A stretch of 16,513 nucleotides of DNA from HGM04593 sp964423665 (lineage in GTDB: Bacteria > Bacteroidota > Bacteroidia > Bacteroidales > Bacteroidaceae). The stretch spans positions 1 through 16,513 of the forward strand of contig CAYRFX010000051.1 in the NCBI GenBank assembly GCA_964423665.1, written 5' to 3'. The number at the start of each line of letters is the position of its first letter. The first letter of the stretch is position 1. Of this stretch, positions 15,515 through 16,513 are shown one piece after another. The notes beneath the pieces were generated by a model. The model worked only from the letters and a program-made list of their open reading frames with translations, ran no database searches and was not told the DNA's origin. The translations under genes were made by a program, and so were the position numbers.

Positions 15515-15812
15515 TTATCATCTAACCAATAAAGCGGTCGAAGATTTGACCAACATTTGGGAATATACCATAGATACATGGTCGGAGCAACAGGCCGACA
15601 GCTACTACAAGATGCTCGTTGCTGCTTTCAAGAAAATCTCTGAGTATCCTCGTTTATTAGGCATAAAGTATGAAGAAGTCATAGAGGGATTGCGCGGATA
15701 TAAGACGGGTAAGCATATTATCTTTTATCAGATTCTCGCAGATGGAGATGTTCTTATCATAAGAATTCTTCACCAACGTATGGACTTAAAACGTCGTATT
15801 CTTGAGGATTAA
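15507..15812 (+). CDS. parE: ParE/RelE-superfamily toxin
   Basis: 101 residues, the usual size. The pattern is that of ParE: YHLTNKAVEDLTNIWEYT at the start, a helical centre with WSEQQADSYYKML, GLRGYKTGKHIIFYQI, and the C-terminal VLIIRILHQRMDLKRRI. ParE proteins poison DNA gyrase, while RelE relatives cut mRNA; this one's closeness to ParE (H-x-R-M-D ending, ParD partner) favours gyrase, but this is not certain. The ATG lies inside the end of parD, so the two are translationally coupled. No clear terminator follows. Confidence 0.9.
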   Translation: MVNYHLTNKAVEDLTNIWEYTIDTWSEQQADSYYKMLVAAFKKISEYPRLLGIKYEEVIEGLRGYKTGKHIIFYQILADGDVLIIRILHQRMDLKRRILED

Positions 15813-15850
15813 CAGATAATACATTGTCCAAAAACTCTTCCACTCGCTCC

Positions 15851-16022
15851 GCTCGCGCTCGTCCCTCTCTGCGGAGGGACAGTGTGAATTGAAACTCTCC
15901 CGCTTTTTAAAGAGGGAGTACCCGAAGGGGGAGGGAGTTCGTTTCGTTCTTCTGTCTAAAAAACGTCCCTACTCCCTCCGCGCTCGCTTTGCTCGCGCTC
16001 GTCCCTCTATAAACAGAGGGAC
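15851..16022. repeat. Mosaic of short palindromic repeats
   Basis: GCTCGCGCTCGTCCCTCT occurs at 15851-15868 and again at 15991-16008, each time followed by a hairpin: GTCCCTC/GAGGGAC (15861-15880) and GTCCCTCT/AGAGGGAC (16001-16022). Between them CTCCCGCTTT and AAAGAGGGAG (15897-15918) form another hairpin, followed by TACCCGAAGGGGGAGGGAG. These are the types of palindrome often found between Bacteroidales genes. Confidence 0.75.
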
Positions 16023-16053
16023 AATGATAAAACTTAAAACTCCTCCTCGCGAA

Positions 16054-16184
16054 GTTTCCTTATCGCTTTGCGAAGATAATACTAAACATCGGATTATTTT
16101 CTCTCTTTCCTCTGCTTTTTGCAAGATTTGGTGGAAACCGGCAAAAACGCAAAATAAATTTGGTGGGTTTCTTGAAAAGTGCTA
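16054..16184 (+). repeat. Direct repeat copy B, right of the ATPase/parDE module
   Basis: 131-bp counterpart of copy A (13591-13753), with one 32-bp unit instead of two and a handful of substitutions. It keeps TAAATTTG (16155-16162) but homology ends at GTGCTA, just where copy A enters the -7 box. It is in the same orientation as copy A. Confidence 0.9.
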
Positions 16185-16264
16185 CAGATGGCTTCGTTAT
16201 TTTGAGCAGATACTAACAGCAGCTAAAACATCTCTTGTTGTTTCTGCTACGGCTGAAATACCAA

Positions 16265-16513
16265 TTACTCCCTAAATTTGTCTTGTAGAACTTGCATCTT
16301 CTCTATAATCTGCTTAAAAGTCGGCTTATTAGACCCATAAATCATATTTACCAACATTTCTGCATAGTCCTTTTCCCATACGGCGATAATATCTTCACGA
16401 GGAATGAGCACTATTCTTTTGCGAACATCAGGCGTGTAATCCATATTGCTTAACAGCATCGGACAAAGCATTATAAAATTCTTCGCGAACAAATATTGAG
16501 GATTCTTTGCGGA
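16265..16513 (-). CDS. Probable C-terminal part of an AbiEii/AbiGii-like nucleotidyltransferase toxin (partial)
   Basis: The frame is open to the right edge, so only the last 82 residues are visible. A TTG at 16492 is not needed as a start. The ending RKRIVLIPREDIIAVWEKDY followed by AEMLVNMIYGSNKPTFKQII and a short helix resembles the W-x2-DY-x2-M-x3-M(I/F)-(Y/F)G ending common in AbiEii-type nucleotidyltransferases (PF08843), toxins of type IV toxin-antitoxin systems. The catalytic nucleotidyltransferase motif would lie beyond the window, as would the AbiEi antitoxin. The call rests on a short, remembered pattern, so it is tentative; a plain hypothetical protein is the alternative. Confidence 0.45.
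   Translation of the reverse strand, partial: SAKNPQYLFAKNFIMLCPMLLSNMDYTPDVRKRIVLIPREDIIAVWEKDYAEMLVNMIYGSNKPTFKQIIEKMQVLQDKFRE

Larger units (their letters stand above)
15813..16264. other. Gene-free repeat region right of parDE
   Basis: No credible gene was seen. It holds a set of GC-rich palindromes (15861-15880, 15897-15918, 16001-16022), an internal direct repeat (15851-15868 and 15991-16008), and direct repeat B (16054-16184). The last ~80 bp show nothing recognisable. Confidence 0.7.

Noticed and set aside
13591..16184. The ATPase/parDE module as an insertion sequence or transposon
   Set aside because: The flanking repeats are direct, not inverted, and no transposase, integrase or recombinase gene lies between them.
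15889..16275. 128-codon open frame on + right of parE
   Set aside because: It runs through palindromic repeats and direct repeat B, has low-complexity basic content, and matches no family.

Overview
The window looks like chromosomal DNA from a Bacteroidales bacterium of the Bacteroides/Prevotella kind. This rests on Bacteroidetes-type promoters (TTTG, about 19-20 bp, then TAnnTTTG), few strong Shine-Dalgarno sites, a BspA-like leucine-rich-repeat surface protein with a short C-terminal sorting-type tail, a complete Na+-NQR operon, a DUF4143-type ATPase, and several families of short interspersed palindromes. Genus is not resolved. No rRNA, tRNA, CRISPR array or transposase was recognised.

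Layout. (1) 2-1480: the 3' part of a BspA-like LRR protein with fibronectin-like beta domains, closed by a terminator. (2) 1761-7813: nqrA-B-C-D-E-F, all on +, tightly spaced, with a candidate promoter before nqrA and a strong hairpin after nqrF. This encodes the membrane NADH:quinone oxidoreductase that pumps Na+. Its NqrC carries an extra N-terminal rubrerythrin-type rubredoxin domain, the most unusual protein feature here. (3) 7977-8870: a family 2 glycosyltransferase with its own promoter. (4) Minus strand, 8931-11893: pgeF and a secreted right-handed beta-helix protein, with an interspersed palindrome at the junction that supplies the likely start codon of the second gene. (5) 12126-13409, minus strand: O-acetylhomoserine sulfhydrylase (metY) with a long hairpin terminator.

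(6) 13410-16513 is an accessory region rich in A+T and repeats. An AAA+ ATPase of the DUF4143 type and a ParD/ParE toxin-antitoxin pair (13777-15812) lie between two direct copies of a repeat (13591-13753 and 16054-16184). The left copy has a 32-bp tandem duplication and supplies most of a promoter for the ATPase gene. The right copy lacks the -7 half of that promoter. Beyond the right copy, the minus strand enters the C-terminal end of a probable AbiEii-like nucleotidyltransferase toxin.

The six Nqr proteins form one complex: NqrF takes electrons from NADH (FAD, 2Fe-2S), and NqrB, C, D and E carry covalent FMN or an Fe centre through the membrane. No apbE flavin transferase, needed to attach FMN to NqrB and NqrC, is present in the window, so it must lie elsewhere. 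The beta-helix protein and the glycosyltransferase suggest polysaccharide or envelope work, but no specific pathway can be read from the window.
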